A DNA stretch of 64,000 bases from positions 342,763,793 through 342,827,792 of the forward strand of contig NC_081408.1 in assembly GCF_030272615.1 (NCBI RefSeq), written 5' to 3'. Source of the stretch: Cryptomeria japonica (Eukaryota; Streptophyta; Pinopsida; Cupressales; Cupressaceae). A program made the position numbers and the translations under genes. The number at the start of each line of letters is the position of its first letter. The stretch's first letter is position 1. Below the pieces are notes generated by a model. That model did not search any database, was not told the DNA's origin, and saw nothing but the letters and a program-made list of their open reading frames with translations. Shown piece after piece: positions 24,583-35,546 of the stretch.

Positions 24583-26090
24583 TAGAGTTACAGGACTTTG
24601 TGAGTTTAGCCCGAACTTTGTGAGTCTAGAGGCGGGTCGACTTGCAAAGTCCAAAGGACCCTGGACTCGGACTTGACCGAGTCTGCCGGGTCTGCTCAGA
24701 CTCGCTAAGTCTCGAGCCTAGGACTCTGGCACTTCCAGCCACAAATAAAAAGCAAAAATAAATAAATAAAATGGTTTGTTTTAAGTTGGAATCTGATAAT
24801 TTCACAGGAATGCATGTTTATGACTACATTTTATGTATAAACATATCCCATGGTTTAAACTTTAAATTGCTACTTAGAATTCAGGTTTTGTGTATCCAAT
24901 AATAATTGACTGGAACCTGATTGTATATTTGCTACATAAATATCTGAGAATTAAAAATAGACACAAGTTTACACACGAATGCACAACTAACGAATGATTA
25001 TGTGTAAATGAGCATCGTGGACCTTAAAAGGTACTTGGCTTTTTTTTATGTGCATACCACATTTGAATTTCTCACCATGGTAAAAACACCACATGGTTTC
25101 TTTTCCTAATTTTTCTGTCAGCATGGAAACAAGTTCATCAAAAAACACATATAGCTATACAATTGTATTTTTGAATTTTCAAGTATACTTTTTGTAGATG
25201 GTGTTTCAAGAAAAGATATGTTAGTATTGATGTAGTACATTGATGTTTATGATTCCTTGGAGGTCTTGCAATTTCATACTAGAGTGTGTGGTATATTCAT
25301 GAATGCATGGATTATCATGTGATGGAAAGAGATTTATGATTATGGTTGTCTGAAGTGGTAGCTACTTCGAGGTATCAGTCAAAGAGTAGCTGATCAGCTT
25401 TTGATTTGATCAATCTATGGTCCAAAGCACAAGAAAGACTATACAAGAACTTTGTACTTGTTCTTCATATCTATACTTTATATATTTGGTAATTGGAACT
25501 CTCCCTTTAGATGAAGTAGAGCCGATGAAATTGCTAAATAGCAAAATTTTCTTTGTAAGTTATTGAGACTTGGAAGGTTGCCGTGAGTAGTTTTAACTTT
25601 TGATATTAGTGAAGCAGCTTAAATTGCCTAATATTTCCTGGATCATTTTTTCAATAAAGGTTTATGCAATATATTCTTTGCATTATAAATCAGTATTTAA
25701 ATGGAACACATTATTGATCAAACAATCATTCATATTTGGGAGAGTACTCAAATTCAGCACGTTTATGAATATGTTTCCACATTTAGTATTAGTTAAGTAC
25801 AAGATAATTTTGTCTCTTAGTTGAACATACCTTTGTTGCCAAAGAAATCCTCGTCAATGCATTAGCAAGGAATAGAATTATCTTTGAAATTTTCATTGCC
25901 GCCATCTGCTATATTTGTCTTGGGAATTCATTTCAACATTAACTATCATTTATTTTTTGGGTTTAAAATTGATTTTTGATTTTAAATCCTCAAAAATCTT
26001 TGAATTTCTTGGGTTTTTCAATTTGCCAAGTCTTGGCCGAGTTTTCGCTAAGTCCGGGCGTTGAGTCCGAGTCCGAGACTTGTAACTATG
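24583..26090. mobile_element. Non-autonomous hAT element, 1508 bp
   Basis: Perfect 8-bp target duplication GGATAGAG (24575-24582 and 26091-26098). The terminal inverted repeats are imperfect: left TAGAGTTACAGGACT, right (reverse complement) CATAGTTACAAGTCT. Subterminal regions at both ends are rich in GACTCGG/CCGAGTC motifs, as expected for transposase-binding repeats in hAT elements. No transposase ORF is present, and the AT-rich centre has nothing recognisable. Confidence 0.85.
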
Positions 26091-26098
26091 GGATAGAG

Positions 26099-26482
26099 GC
26101 TTGTCTTAGCCCAATTTCGCCTGGTTGCAACCACAAGGCATTTAGTTGAGAACTTAGTACGACATCTTGGTTTGAGTAGTTGTTGGAGTGTGACGTTGTA
26201 GGAGCATGTAACAGTGTTGGAGTATGTGTTGTGATGGCTAAGAGCATTTGAATGTTCTAGAGGATGCTTATAAATATTGCCAGCAACTAGGAACAATCAA
26301 ATATTTGTCACTACTATTGTAAACCATTGGTGATGTCTAGCTACAATGCAATAAGACATGTATAATATGGCTTATGTGTAGATGGTTAACAATTTTTTGA
26401 GCAAGTGTGAGTGGTGGTGGTAAATCATATGTGATGATTATCCATGAAGATAAGTCATGTTAGTATAATCATAGTATGGTCG
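26099..26482. other. No recognisable feature
   Basis: Short flank between the hAT element and the LTR retrotransposon beginning at 26483. No ORF or repeat stands out. Confidence 0.5.
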
Positions 26483-27222
26483 TGTAATGTCCCCTTTTGG
26501 CTTAAGATATAATTGAATAATGAAAAGAATGTTTAATTATTTAATAAGCCATTAGTGTACCTATTTAATATTATTCCTTTTTAAAAAGTATATCATAAGG
26601 ATAATATTATAAAATTACTTAAAGTCACCTTCAATTTAAAAGTGAAATAAAAGAAAAGAAAATGAAAAGGCAAGAGGAAATGGAAGGCCAAGGGACATTC
26701 ATAAAGTTATAAAAGAGCATTGAGAGGATTGTTTGAGCATGTTGAGTTTATTCATTTCATTGATTGTAATCCGACGTGGTTTGGAGATTTGGACGTGGTC
26801 CATTTCAGCCTTCCCGAGTACGGAAACCCTCTTGAAGAAGATTAGCTACGGTCGTGAAAGATCTACTCTGATTGGTGTTTGTTGAAGATAACAGATTAAT
26901 CTGTTGTTGGTGTGGATTTCCAATCCGACTGTACATTTTGTATCTGTGATTGAGAGGTTTCCTGTGCATCCAATCTTTCTGTAAGTTCAGTGGCTATGAT
27001 TGGGAGGATATTTCTGTTATTCAGCTGAAGGTTGTAATGATTTATCTATTTTGATGACAATATTCATATTTAATTTCAGATCTCTATTTCAGTCTGATAT
27101 TATATGTTTTTCAATATAATCTGTTGATTGAATAGAAATTAGTTTTTCATGCAAACTGTTTGTTTAAATTATTGTGGAACATCTGGTAAAATTTGGAGCA
27201 AATATCCATAGGGGATATTACA
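26483..27222 (+). repeat. 5' LTR of the PDS5-carrying element
   Basis: It starts TGTAATGTCCCC and ends ATAGGGGATATTACA. It is homologous end to end with 37527-38267; small indels and substitutions are spread throughout. Confidence 0.9.
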
Positions 27223-27223
27223 G

Positions 27224-27235
27224 TGGTATCAGAGT
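27224..27235 (+). other. Primer-binding site, initiator-Met tRNA type
   Basis: TGGTATCAGAGT lies one base after the LTR end. It matches the Met primer consensus except at the last base. Confidence 0.85.
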
Positions 27236-29413
27236 TGGATTTCTTGCCAGCTTGTGAGGTTTCAAGAGTGACAGTTGTGTGCAGCTTTGGTTGTTTGGTA
27301 ATGTTATTGCTGTGGAGAATAACATTTATCGAAGTATCTATTGTTTCTGGCACGACTTTGAGAATAAGAGATTTGATTTAAAATCAAGTTAGAGCATTTC
27401 CAGTAGAAACATTATCGAAAGCAAGAGTTCTCTTTGTATGTGTCACTATATTTATAAGTTGGTTCATAATTTGTTCCGGAGCTTGTATTTCAGAATCATG
27501 GGTTTCCATTCCTTTATAACAGCCTCCTTCCTTGAAGGCAGAAATTTTTTTCGATATAATCTGCTTGGTATGATTACTCCTACCTCTTGTGAATGTTAGA
27601 TTGCTTACGGGATACAATTAATATTGAGGCACCTCTACATAATAGATTTGTGAGAAATCTTGTAGGTTGTTGAAAATGATTCGTGGCTACTCTGAGGAAG
27701 TTCATGAGTTTTAAAAGCCGTGTGGTATTTCATTTGGTGTGTGGCTCTCTTTCTTGTGTTAAGCGTGGATTGCAAGAAGACGTTTGAGAAGTGATAGGTT
27801 CTTTCTCTATTGCCGCTTCATCTGGCATCAATCACATGCGTCGATAAATATATGAATAGAAGAGGAAAGGCCTTTTGTCTTAAGTGAAGTTTGAATAATC
27901 CCATTGTGAAGTAAGGCTATAGACATCTTTGTGCGACAGTTCCTTTTTCATCCTTGCACAAGGGATTGGGAGAATGCTTGTGTAATCTTTGTGTGGCTGT
28001 TTTGCCTTCTTGATAGATCGTTGCTCCTTTGAAGCAATTCCTTGCTGGACGTGGGTTGTTTGAGTCATATTATGATTGTTGTTGTTGACTGAAGATATCA
28101 TCCTTAGAGAGAGCTTCTGGCAAGCGAGGAGACTTAATTGCTTCACTCATAATCTTGGTCTTGGCATGGGAAGCATTAAGAAAATGATGCAATACTTCTA
28201 TTATGGTGTATTCTATTGTTTTTTCGTGGATGAAGGATTGATTCTAGTGCGATTTCTAGTTTGGGTGTGATCTCTCAACAATTGTGGCTTCTTCTCACCT
28301 AAACATGGCTCTATTCTATGAGTTCGTGTCTTCCCTTGGTGATGGGTTTCTTGGAACAAAACTTGTACTTTTGAACGCCTGATTCAAAGACGCGAGGAGA
28401 AACCATTTCTATTCCTAGATGTTAAGTTTCCCTCTAAAGTCGTAAGACATTTCTGAGCCGTATTTGGTGTTGGCCGTGAATCGCACCATTCCCTTTCCTT
28501 GCTAAATTTTGAGGCGGGACTAAATGTTCATTATAGAGTGTGGTGTTTCATTTCCGATGCTATCGAAGTATAAGTTGGGTGTGATGTATATCATCTTTTG
28601 AAACAGAGCATTCGTTTCTGACTCTGTATGCCTAAGCATGAATAATATTATCAGTTTGTGGATTCATTTCTATATTTCAATTGTATTGCGTGGCTAGCAA
28701 AGGCCATGGCGTGAACTACTCTTTGTGGCAAGACATCATATATTATCGTTGGCTTTATGTCTGAAGTATTGCCATGAGATTTATATTATTTCTGTGTATT
28801 CCTTGATCGTTGTCATTCTTGGATGGGTGTGCAGTAGTGGTTTGGGCGTTCTTGTAATCATTAGCAAGACTCAATTGCTATAAATTTATTACAGTGAGTT
28901 AATGCAATACGAATCACTGGTGATAATTATATTAGATCAGAGGCTGCTATTCTGATTTGGCTGCGAAGAGATATTTCTGATTGGTGCTCAACCTAGTGAT
29001 TGCTCGATGGGAGATTAATCAATTGGACTAGCAACAGTTGAAAGACACTCTGAAGTTTGATTTCACCAACCAGTGGGCAATATTTGAGTTTTTACATTTC
29101 CAATTAAGGGCAGAATATAGACAATTTTCTGTGCATAGTTTTTTCTAGAAGTCGTCATTGCTGCGCTAGACTCTATATCACGGCCTTTGGAGCTTGACCA
29201 ATCTCCTGTATTGCAGAATGTTCAATGATCATTATATGAGAAATTTGAGTTTAGTAACAAACCAAACACCAAAACAAACAATACCACTCAGCTGTTGACG
29301 CAAAGGTAAGCGAATTGTTTTAGGTAAAGTTGAGTTGATTGACAAATTGGGCAAGATACAATACAGTCTTGCCAGCTTGTATCTAGAAAATTCAGAGTTT
29401 TCTAGATTAAAGT
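27236..29413. other. 2.2-kb non-coding leader of the PDS5-carrying element
   Basis: No open frame longer than about 90 codons and no retroelement motif on either strand. Its length is typical of large non-autonomous LTR elements, which keep a long leader without gag. Confidence 0.5.
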
Positions 29414-29937
29414 ATGCCTTTAATATTAGCAAAGGCTTTAAGAGATGCTGGTATCAAACTCAGTACACAAACTAAATCTGGAGATGTTTTCATTACTTTG
29501 AATCAATTGAAAGGATATTTAGGCTTAGTGGGAAAATCACCTTCAAATCAGTTGGAAAAGGCTCTTGCTCCAACAGTGACTTTTCTAAGTCAACCTAAAT
29601 GATTGAGCCATTCAGATGATTATATAAGAATTATGGTTGCAACTTGTTTGAGTGCAATCATGAGGATTTTGGCACCTCAAATTCCGTATGATGATTAGAC
29701 AATGAAGGAGGCATTGCACTTGATTGTAGAAAGTTTTCAAGATCTTGATGATTTCATAAATGTTCACTATTCAAGAAGAATTGCTATACTAAAAATATTT
29801 GCAGTAATCTGAATTAGCAATCTTTTAATAAATTTGGAAATGCATGATTTGATCTATCATATGTTTTATCATTTCTTGGTCACAGCCAATGGAAGACATG
29901 ACAAAGAAATCATTGCAGCTATGAAGACCATTAAGGT

Positions 29938-30257
29938 TGTTTGCCCTCTTGGGTAAACGGTTAAATGCAGAAAGTAAATGCATAGAACATAATGGAAATA
30001 CATTAAATAACCAGTCTCTATATTAATTCAACAGTCCATCTACAATAAGTGCCTATAACATTACATCTGACACGACTAACCTCCTCCTACTTCGAAGAAA
30101 AGGTACACAATATATAATACCCGAAGGGGCGCGACACAACCGTCGCGACTCCAACTACCTACCCGTCGGCTAACTAACTGACCGCCGTAACTCATTATTA
30201 CCGACGACAACATAAACATAATATAACAACATAACATAATGATTATTCCCGTCAACA
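29938..30257 (-). repeat. 3' LTR of the young Gypsy-type element
   Basis: 320 bp; the minus strand begins TGTTGACGGG and ends GGGCAAACA. It differs from 35227-35546 at one position only. Confidence 0.95.
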
Positions 30258-30800
30258 TCATCCCCCCCAAGAAAAGAAGTCAACTCCGACGACTTAATAC
30301 AAAATAGAGATGAACGGTAGGAGCTACTGACGCCAGTCGGGCCCGGATCTTATACACTTGCTGCGTCCTCGCCTGAAAACCTTTTTCTGCTATCATCCGA
30401 TGCTCAAGTGTGGATTTCACCAATATTGCTTCCTTTGCCATCACAGTCCTCCTGTGCTTAACCCAAACTTGTCTGCAAAACATGTTTTTCAGTCTCAGCT
30501 TCCACCAACTGCTACTCAAATGATACTGTCTCCCTAGCCAATTTGTCCTCGATAGCCACCCATGCTGCTCTCTCGGCATCCAACTCCTGGGTATGCTGAA
30601 CTAAGTCTCATGCGACTATTGCCTCCAACCTGGTGGTCAGCTCCTCCCAAGCCCTTTGTGCATCCACCAAGGCAACCTCACGTCCAGCCGAGACATACTC
30701 TGAGTTCCTCAAAGCGTACCAGTCATGCCTGGAGGTGGCCACAATCCGCTGGCACAAATGCTAGGAGACACCTCAAATCCTCCATCACACTCCCCAAAGG
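30258..30800 (-). pseudogene. Decayed 3' coiled-coil ORF of the Gypsy-type element
   Basis: Read on the minus strand from about 30800 to the polypurine tract, one frame gives AQRAWEELTTRLEAIVA, then LVQHTQELDAERAAWVAIED, then QLVEAETEKHVLQTSLG. It ends with TSFLGGDDVDG, which reads through the polypurine tract into the LTR. Heptad-like spacing suggests a coiled coil. At least five in-frame stops (TGA, TAG, TAA, TGA, TAA) break it. Their presence in an element with near-identical LTRs means the ORF was already dead in the mobile master copy. Confidence 0.55.
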
Positions 30801-31637
30801 CTAAAAACTGAACTGGATAACTCCCTGGTGTCATACAACTGCGCGGACCTGCAATGCCTTCCCTCAAACTCTGTTTGTTCCCAACCTCCAAATCCGTCTC
30901 CCTCTACGGCTTATGGCTTCCCCGCCAATGCTTAGTTGCAGGCTTCTTTCTCACAATACGAACAACCACAACACTTCCCATGGTCCTTTGTAGCTCAAAA
31001 TAAACTGGGGGTCTGGGGGCAACGCCCCCAACGGGGTCGAGGGGCAGCAAATCATTTTAAATCTGGCCGTCGTCGTTTTTTTTTTTTGGCACTGTAATGT
31101 CCCCAATGGCACCCCGGCCATACAACCTCCCTGTACGGTCAACAATAGCATTGGCACCTCCGATCGTGCGGCCACCTCCTCGTGCGGTCGACACCCTTCT
31201 TACCGTACGGACACACCTCCAGCATACCGACAACATGCTCAACTGTGCACACTGTACGGTCCTCCTTCCGCACGCCCAATGCAGTTCAACCGTACAGTGA
31301 CCACTGACGATGAAGCGACTGCGTGTGTGTTTGTGCGGTTGCATGGCTGTGCGGCTGCGAGCTGCGTGCTGTGCGGCTTTGTAGTTGCGGGTGCCACCGC
31401 CGATGTCCACCGTACGGTGGTACTGTCGGTGTTACCACTGCACGATGGTCGCCGTCGGTGTTACCACCGCACGGTGGTCGCCGTCGGTGGTGGCACACCG
31501 CACGGTGGTCACCGTCGGTGTTACCACCGCAGGTCTGTCCCTTTTTTTTTTTTTGACCGTACGGTCGTTGTCATACGACTGTACGGTTTTTTTTCAATTT
31601 TTTTTTTTTTTTTTTTTAATTTTTTTTTTTGAGTTGT
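30801..31637. repeat. GC-rich non-coding region with ~30-bp repeats
   Basis: Between about 31424 and 31540, a ~30-bp unit built on CGTCGGTGTTACCACCGCAC plus GGTGGTC recurs about four times. CCGTACGG palindromes are scattered from 31120 to 31580, and T homopolymers follow at 31541-31632. On the minus strand this is the 3' untranslated part of the young element. The many short ORFs across it translate repeats and are not genes. Confidence 0.6.
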
Positions 31638-32222
31638 CTAGAGAGTCTTCGGCTCGGGTCCCCTGTCTCCGAGATTGCCCTTCATCCTTCTCGGTTTTCC
31701 TCGCCCAAAAGTCTCCTGCTTTTGTCCGGTGCCTCTCGAGTCGCCTGCCCGACCTCTTGGGTCCCCTTCCATCCTCTCGGGTCCCCCTTCGGGCTCTCGG
31801 GTGTCCGTCCGGCCTCTCGGGTCCCCTGCGCGCTTCGCGTGGTAGGGTTTCAATTTGGGCCCGTTGGTGGCAAGTCTATTTTCAATGGCCATCGGAAGAC
31901 CTGGAACCACAAATTCTACAGGGACCACGACCTCCTTCCCGTACATAAGAAGAATAAGAATAATAAAGATTTTGAAGACTGCGGCTTTCCACACAGGGTT
32001 CCAATCGTTGCCGACACTCTTCGGATTATTTACGTCGCCAGGGTTTGGGGCGTCTCCCTTCCAATATTCTCTGTATTCCGGCAGGTACACCTTTGTTGGT
32101 TGCTCTGGGTCCTCTACTTCGAGCCTGTAGCTTTGGAACATTTCGTAATCCTCCATTTGCCAGTGGAAAAGCCCGTTAAGTGAGCATACCTCATCTTCAG
32201 AAAATCCCTCCAATTTGAGCAC
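31638..32222 (-). pseudogene. Internally deleted pol: integrase C-terminal scraps
   Basis: A 194-aa frame begins right after the gag-protease stop. The first 70 residues (containing YLPEYREYW) look like the linker normally leading into RT. After an abrupt junction comes MYGKEVVVPVEFVVPGLPMA then IENRL, the segment near the integrase C-terminal end of plant Gypsy pol proteins. After a second junction comes NGPKLKPYHAKR, the usual last residues of such pols. RT, RNase H and the integrase catalytic core are therefore gone through at least two deletions. The rest of the frame (GDPRGR repeats) is read-through of non-coding DNA. Confidence 0.7.
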
Positions 32223-32225
32223 CCC

Positions 32226-34556
32226 TTAACTATTCGGCTCCATCGCGTTCTTGCCCTTGCTTTCATCGGGACCCCCTTCCCCTTTATTAGAGTCCTCTGA
32301 GTCCGAGTCGGAAGAGGCGAGCTCTTCGCCAACATCTTGGGTGTGTAGGTCAATGGTATATTTCCGCCCTCCCTTCTCCATGGAAAGTGTATTTTTCTTC
32401 CAGTTGTGGTTTACCCTCACGTTGATCAACCACACTCTCCCCAGGATGGCATCATAGCCTTTCTTCTTCGAGGGAATAACCACGAAATCTAACAAGAATG
32501 GTTGCGTACCAATTGTCACTTGCTGGGCCATCAACAGGCCGAGTGGCTTAATGCCGTGTTGGTCCGCTCCCACCAGGTTGAATGTGGGTGGCCACAGGGT
32601 GGGCTTCCCCAGCCGCTTCCATGTTTCTTCTGGTAGTACATTCACCCTAGATCCCCCGTCCACAATGGTGTCCTTCAGAATGGTCCCACGGATACCCATT
32701 TCTACCACAGCTGGGTGTCTACCACTGCTCACGGCTAGTAACATCAGGTCAGTCGAAGGGCTGACGGAAACCTCCACCTGTGGTGTACTCTTCGAAGTGG
32801 TGGCGGGAACCCCTACCTGTGGTGCACTCGACGATGCGGTGGCGGGAACCCCTACCTGTGGTGCACTCGACGATGTGGTGGTGGGAACCCCTACCTGTGG
32901 TGCACTCGACGATGCGGTGGCGGGAACCCCTACTTGTGGTGTACTCGATAATGCGGTGCTTTGCACATTGGTGAGGATGGCAGTCCTTAATTGTGGCATA
33001 GAGTCTAGAAGGTCTTTTACCTTTATCGGCACCTCCATCTGCAAGATTTGCCCAATGATGTTATTTTCCGCTTCCGTACAGGATGATGTACTCGCCACCT
33101 CGTTGTCCCGTCGTTCGGTCGTCATCTCACGTTCAATATTGGCCTTTGCCTCCCATAATCTCTCCTTCTCCGTACGGGGGTCGGGATAAGTGGCTTTTTT
33201 CGTCTGGGCGCGGGTGATCGCCAGTACTTCTTTCTCACCAGTCTTCTCAGCCTTCTCAATGTTGAGGAGATTAACCCCTGTCTGCGGGCAATTTGCGTCC
33301 TCATGGTCGCCTGGCCCACACCAACGGCAGAGGTGCTGAGGGGTGGCTTCCTTCGTGCAATCACGGGCGAAGTGCCCCCACTGATTACAGGCCCTACATT
33401 GGATGATTGGCCGGCCCTTGGCGTCATACTGGATACGGCTTCCGTTATTGTTATTGTTGCTATTCCTTCCGCCGTTGCATCTGTTGTCCCGGTATCCTCC
33501 AGATGATGCCGTTGTGTTAGTATGTTGGCCGGTACCCGCTGGTGCGGATGTTGTGGCCTGCTCCGTGAACAGCACCTGGTTCATTTGCGTACTTCGGGTT
33601 TTCATGTTGTATGGGCACTCCTTGGTGGAGTGTCCCATCACTTGGCAAATCCCGCAGAATGCCTTCTTTTGGCAAGTACCCTTTGTGTGCCCTTCCTCTT
33701 TGCACTCAGTGCACCATATGTCCCCTTCGTTCCGATCAGTGCTTCTCATTATTTTGAATTCTTTTCTCATTCGCTCCATGTCTTTCTGGAGCGCTTGCAC
33801 CCGTTTGCCAGCCTCGTCATCGCTGCTGCTTTCTTGTGAAGAGTCATCATCCTCGGATGAGGATTTATTACTTTTCTTCTTCTTTGATGTTTTGTGTTCG
33901 CTCTCCAGGTCCATCGCCCTATTATAAGCGTCGTCATATGACGTCGGGGGTACAATTTTCATCTTCCTCCGTAGGGAGGATTTCAACCCTTCAACGAACC
34001 ATCGTTTCTTCAATCCATCTGCAGGTTGGCTTTCCATTTTACCCAAGAGTTCTTTCAGCCTCCGATTGTATGCCCGTACTGTCTCCCTGGTACCTTGTTT
34101 GGTACTGTATATCTCCGTTACAATTTCATTGTCATCATGGAGCAACCGAAACTCTCCCGTGAATTCCTTCTGTAGATTGGCCCACGTGGCCACTTTTTGC
34201 TTGTCCACATCGGAGTACCAATCTGTGGCAACTCCTCGTAACGTGGCTGGGAACTGCTGTACCCAGTCATCCTGGTCTGTTACTCCGTTGGCGGACCAAA
34301 TGGTTTCACATGTACGACAGTGCCGTAAGGGGTCTTCCTTGCCCTCCCCTGTGAACTTTGGCAATTTTTGTTTACTTGCCATCCCACCGCTGGGTCTCGC
34401 TCCTCTAATTCCTTGTGTGCTTGTACCTGGCGATCCTCTGCCTCCTGCAATTGAACCTCCACTCGTGGGTGGAAAAAGTTGCTGACACCGAACCAAACAA
34501 ATTGCCTCCCGTACGGTACCCTTGTGCTCCCTCGGCACCTTCGGTCGTACCGTCAC
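32226..34556 (-). CDS. Gypsy-type gag-protease polyprotein
   Basis: An open 776-codon frame. Residues 60-230 hold the retrotransposon gag fold (MASKQKLPKFTGEG, then WVQQFPATLRGVATDWYSD, then FVEGLKSSLRRKM). A basic and serine-rich stretch follows, then four CCHC knuckles: CTECKEEGHTKGTC, CGICQVMGHSTKEC, CRACNQWGHFARDC and CRWCGPGDHEDANC (the last with altered spacing). Near residues 560-625 lies a 13-aa repeat (SAPQVGVPATASS and variants, about five copies, 39 bp per unit at 32786-32970). The protease follows with DGGSRVNVLP as the active-site block and ILGRVWL downstream. The first codon is not ATG (GTG at 34556); translation more likely begins in the upstream overlapping frame at 34975. It probably supplied virus-like particle proteins; without RT the element needs help in trans. 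Confidence 0.85.
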   Translation of the reverse strand: MTVRPKVPREHKGTVREAICLVRCQQLFPPTSGGSIAGGRGSPGTSTQGIRGARPSGGMASKQKLPKFTGEGKEDPLRHCRTCETIWSANGVTDQDDWVQQFPATLRGVATDWYSDVDKQKVATWANLQKEFTGEFRLLHDDNEIVTEIYSTKQGTRETVRAYNRRLKELLGKMESQPADGLKKRWFVEGLKSSLRRKMKIVPPTSYDDAYNRAMDLESEHKTSKKKKSNKSSSEDDDSSQESSSDDEAGKRVQALQKDMERMRKEFKIMRSTDRNEGDIWCTECKEEGHTKGTCQKKAFCGICQVMGHSTKECPYNMKTRSTQMNQVLFTEQATTSAPAGTGQHTNTTASSGGYRDNRCNGGRNSNNNNNGSRIQYDAKGRPIIQCRACNQWGHFARDCTKEATPQHLCRWCGPGDHEDANCPQTGVNLLNIEKAEKTGEKEVLAITRAQTKKATYPDPRTEKERLWEAKANIEREMTTERRDNEVASTSSCTEAENNIIGQILQMEVPIKVKDLLDSMPQLRTAILTNVQSTALSSTPQVGVPATASSSAPQVGVPTTTSSSAPQVGVPATASSSAPQVGVPATTSKSTPQVEVSVSPSTDLMLLAVSSGRHPAVVEMGIRGTILKDTIVDGGSRVNVLPEETWKRLGKPTLWPPTFNLVGADQHGIKPLGLLMAQQVTIGTQPFLLDFVVIPSKKKGYDAILGRVWLINVRVNHNWKKNTLSMEKGGRKYTIDLHTQDVGEELASSDSDSEDSNKGEGGPDESKGKNAMEPNS

Positions 34557-34975
34557 CTTCCGTTGTCTCCCTCCGGTTGTCCTCCTGAAATGGACAAATT
34601 CTTTAGCAAGTCTCTGGTAGCGTCGATCAGGTTTAGACTTCGCCTTGTTTGTTCCACCAACTCTTCGCGGCTTCTTACCCTACGGTGGTATTCTGGCGAA
34701 CTATAGAGTTCTCCTTCGGCACCCTCCGTGACTCCTTCTGGCAGCCCTACAACAGTGTAGACAGTGTAGTTCTCTCCGTCTATCTCTACCTCCGCAACCT
34801 CTGTGACACCTCCTGGGTTCCCTTCGGGCAACCCCTCGGTTGGTCGTCCCTCGGCAAGTTGCCTTAACCTACGCCTTCGTTCTATCTGCTGTCTGAGATT
34901 CAACGTGGTTTGTGCCACTTCCCATTCGTCACTCTGTATCTTTTTATTTTTGTCCTTATTTAGTCTATTGGGCAT
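34553..34975 (-). CDS. Gypsy-type gag N-terminal extension, overlapping frame
   Basis: A 140-aa frame with an ATG at 34975 (MPNRLNKDKNKK), rich in E, R and G. It ends in a TGA at 34555-34553 that overlaps the first codon of the gag-protease frame in the -1 phase. Either an indel split one gag ORF, or gag-protease is expressed after a -1 shift or reinitiation. No obvious slippery heptamer is visible at the overlap. It starts about 240 bases after the primer site, as expected for the first ORF. Confidence 0.6.
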   Translation of the reverse strand: MPNRLNKDKNKKIQSDEWEVAQTTLNLRQQIERRRRLRQLAEGRPTEGLPEGNPGGVTEVAEVEIDGENYTVYTVVGLPEGVTEGAEGELYSSPEYHRRVRSREELVEQTRRSLNLIDATRDLLKNLSISGGQPEGDNGR

Positions 34976-35211
34976 AAGTCACTTCCATACACAGCAAACA
35001 CACGCCATGTACACAAAAAAAACTTTTATTTTTTTATTTTTCCTTTTCAACCATAATTTATATCAACATTGTGCCGGGATTCTTACAGGGTTCAATTTCC
35101 CCTTCGCCTCTTGTTCCATGTGCGCGTCGTCGGTCTCTGGGTTCATCTCACAGACGGGTAGGCCCATCGCGCCCGTGCGCCATCCGCCTCTTCCGTTCCC
35201 GAGTACGTCTA

Positions 35212-35224
35212 GGCAACGGCGCCA
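35212..35224 (-). other. Primer-binding site, Asp tRNA type
   Basis: The minus strand reads TGGCGCCGTTGCC, complementary to the 3' end of plant tRNA-Asp, two bases inside the LTR edge. Confidence 0.9.
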
Positions 35225-35226
35225 AA

Positions 35227-35546
35227 TGTTTGCCCTCTCGGGTAAACGGTTAAATGCAGAAAGTAAATGCATAGAACATAATGGAAATACATTAAATAAC
35301 CAGTCTCTATATTAATTCAACAGTCCATCTACAATAAGTGCCTATAACATTACATCTGACACGACTAACCTCCTCCTACTTCGAAGAAAAGGTACACAAT
35401 ATATAATACCCGAAGGGGCGCGACACAACCGTCGCGACTCCAACTACCTACCCGTCGGCTAACTAACTGACCGCCGTAACTCATTATTACCGACGACAAC
35501 ATAAACATAATATAACAACATAACATAATGATTATTCCCGTCAACA
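35227..35546 (-). repeat. 5' LTR of the young Gypsy-type element
   Basis: 320 bp, identical to 29938-30257 except for one base. It is followed on the + strand by the AAGGT duplication and the continuation of the PDS5-like frame. Confidence 0.95.

Larger units (their letters stand above)
29938..35546 (-). mobile_element. Young Gypsy-type LTR element with gag-protease only
   Basis: The 320-bp LTRs at 29938-30257 and 35227-35546 are identical except for one base (T/C near the end next to the primer site). A perfect 5-bp duplication AAGGT flanks it (29933-29937 and 35547-35551). On the minus strand the 5' LTR is followed by an Asp primer site (35212-35224). The 3' LTR is preceded by a G-rich polypurine tract (TTGGGGGGGATGA, near 30258-30270). 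Gag and protease remain. RT, RNase H and the integrase core are missing, and only integrase C-terminal scraps survive. It is inserted inside the PDS5-like ORF. Near-identical LTRs imply recent mobilisation by proteins supplied in trans. Confidence 0.95.

Noticed and set aside
31097-32183. Several overlapping GC-rich ORFs on both strands
   Set aside because: They are shadows of the 3' untranslated repeats and the gag-pol frame of the young minus-strand element.
32551-33189. 212-codon + strand ORF with a repeated GTPTCGALDD peptide
   Set aside because: It is the antisense of the 39-bp coding repeat in the gag-protease ORF; the minus frame has zinc knuckles and a protease motif, so the + frame is a shadow.
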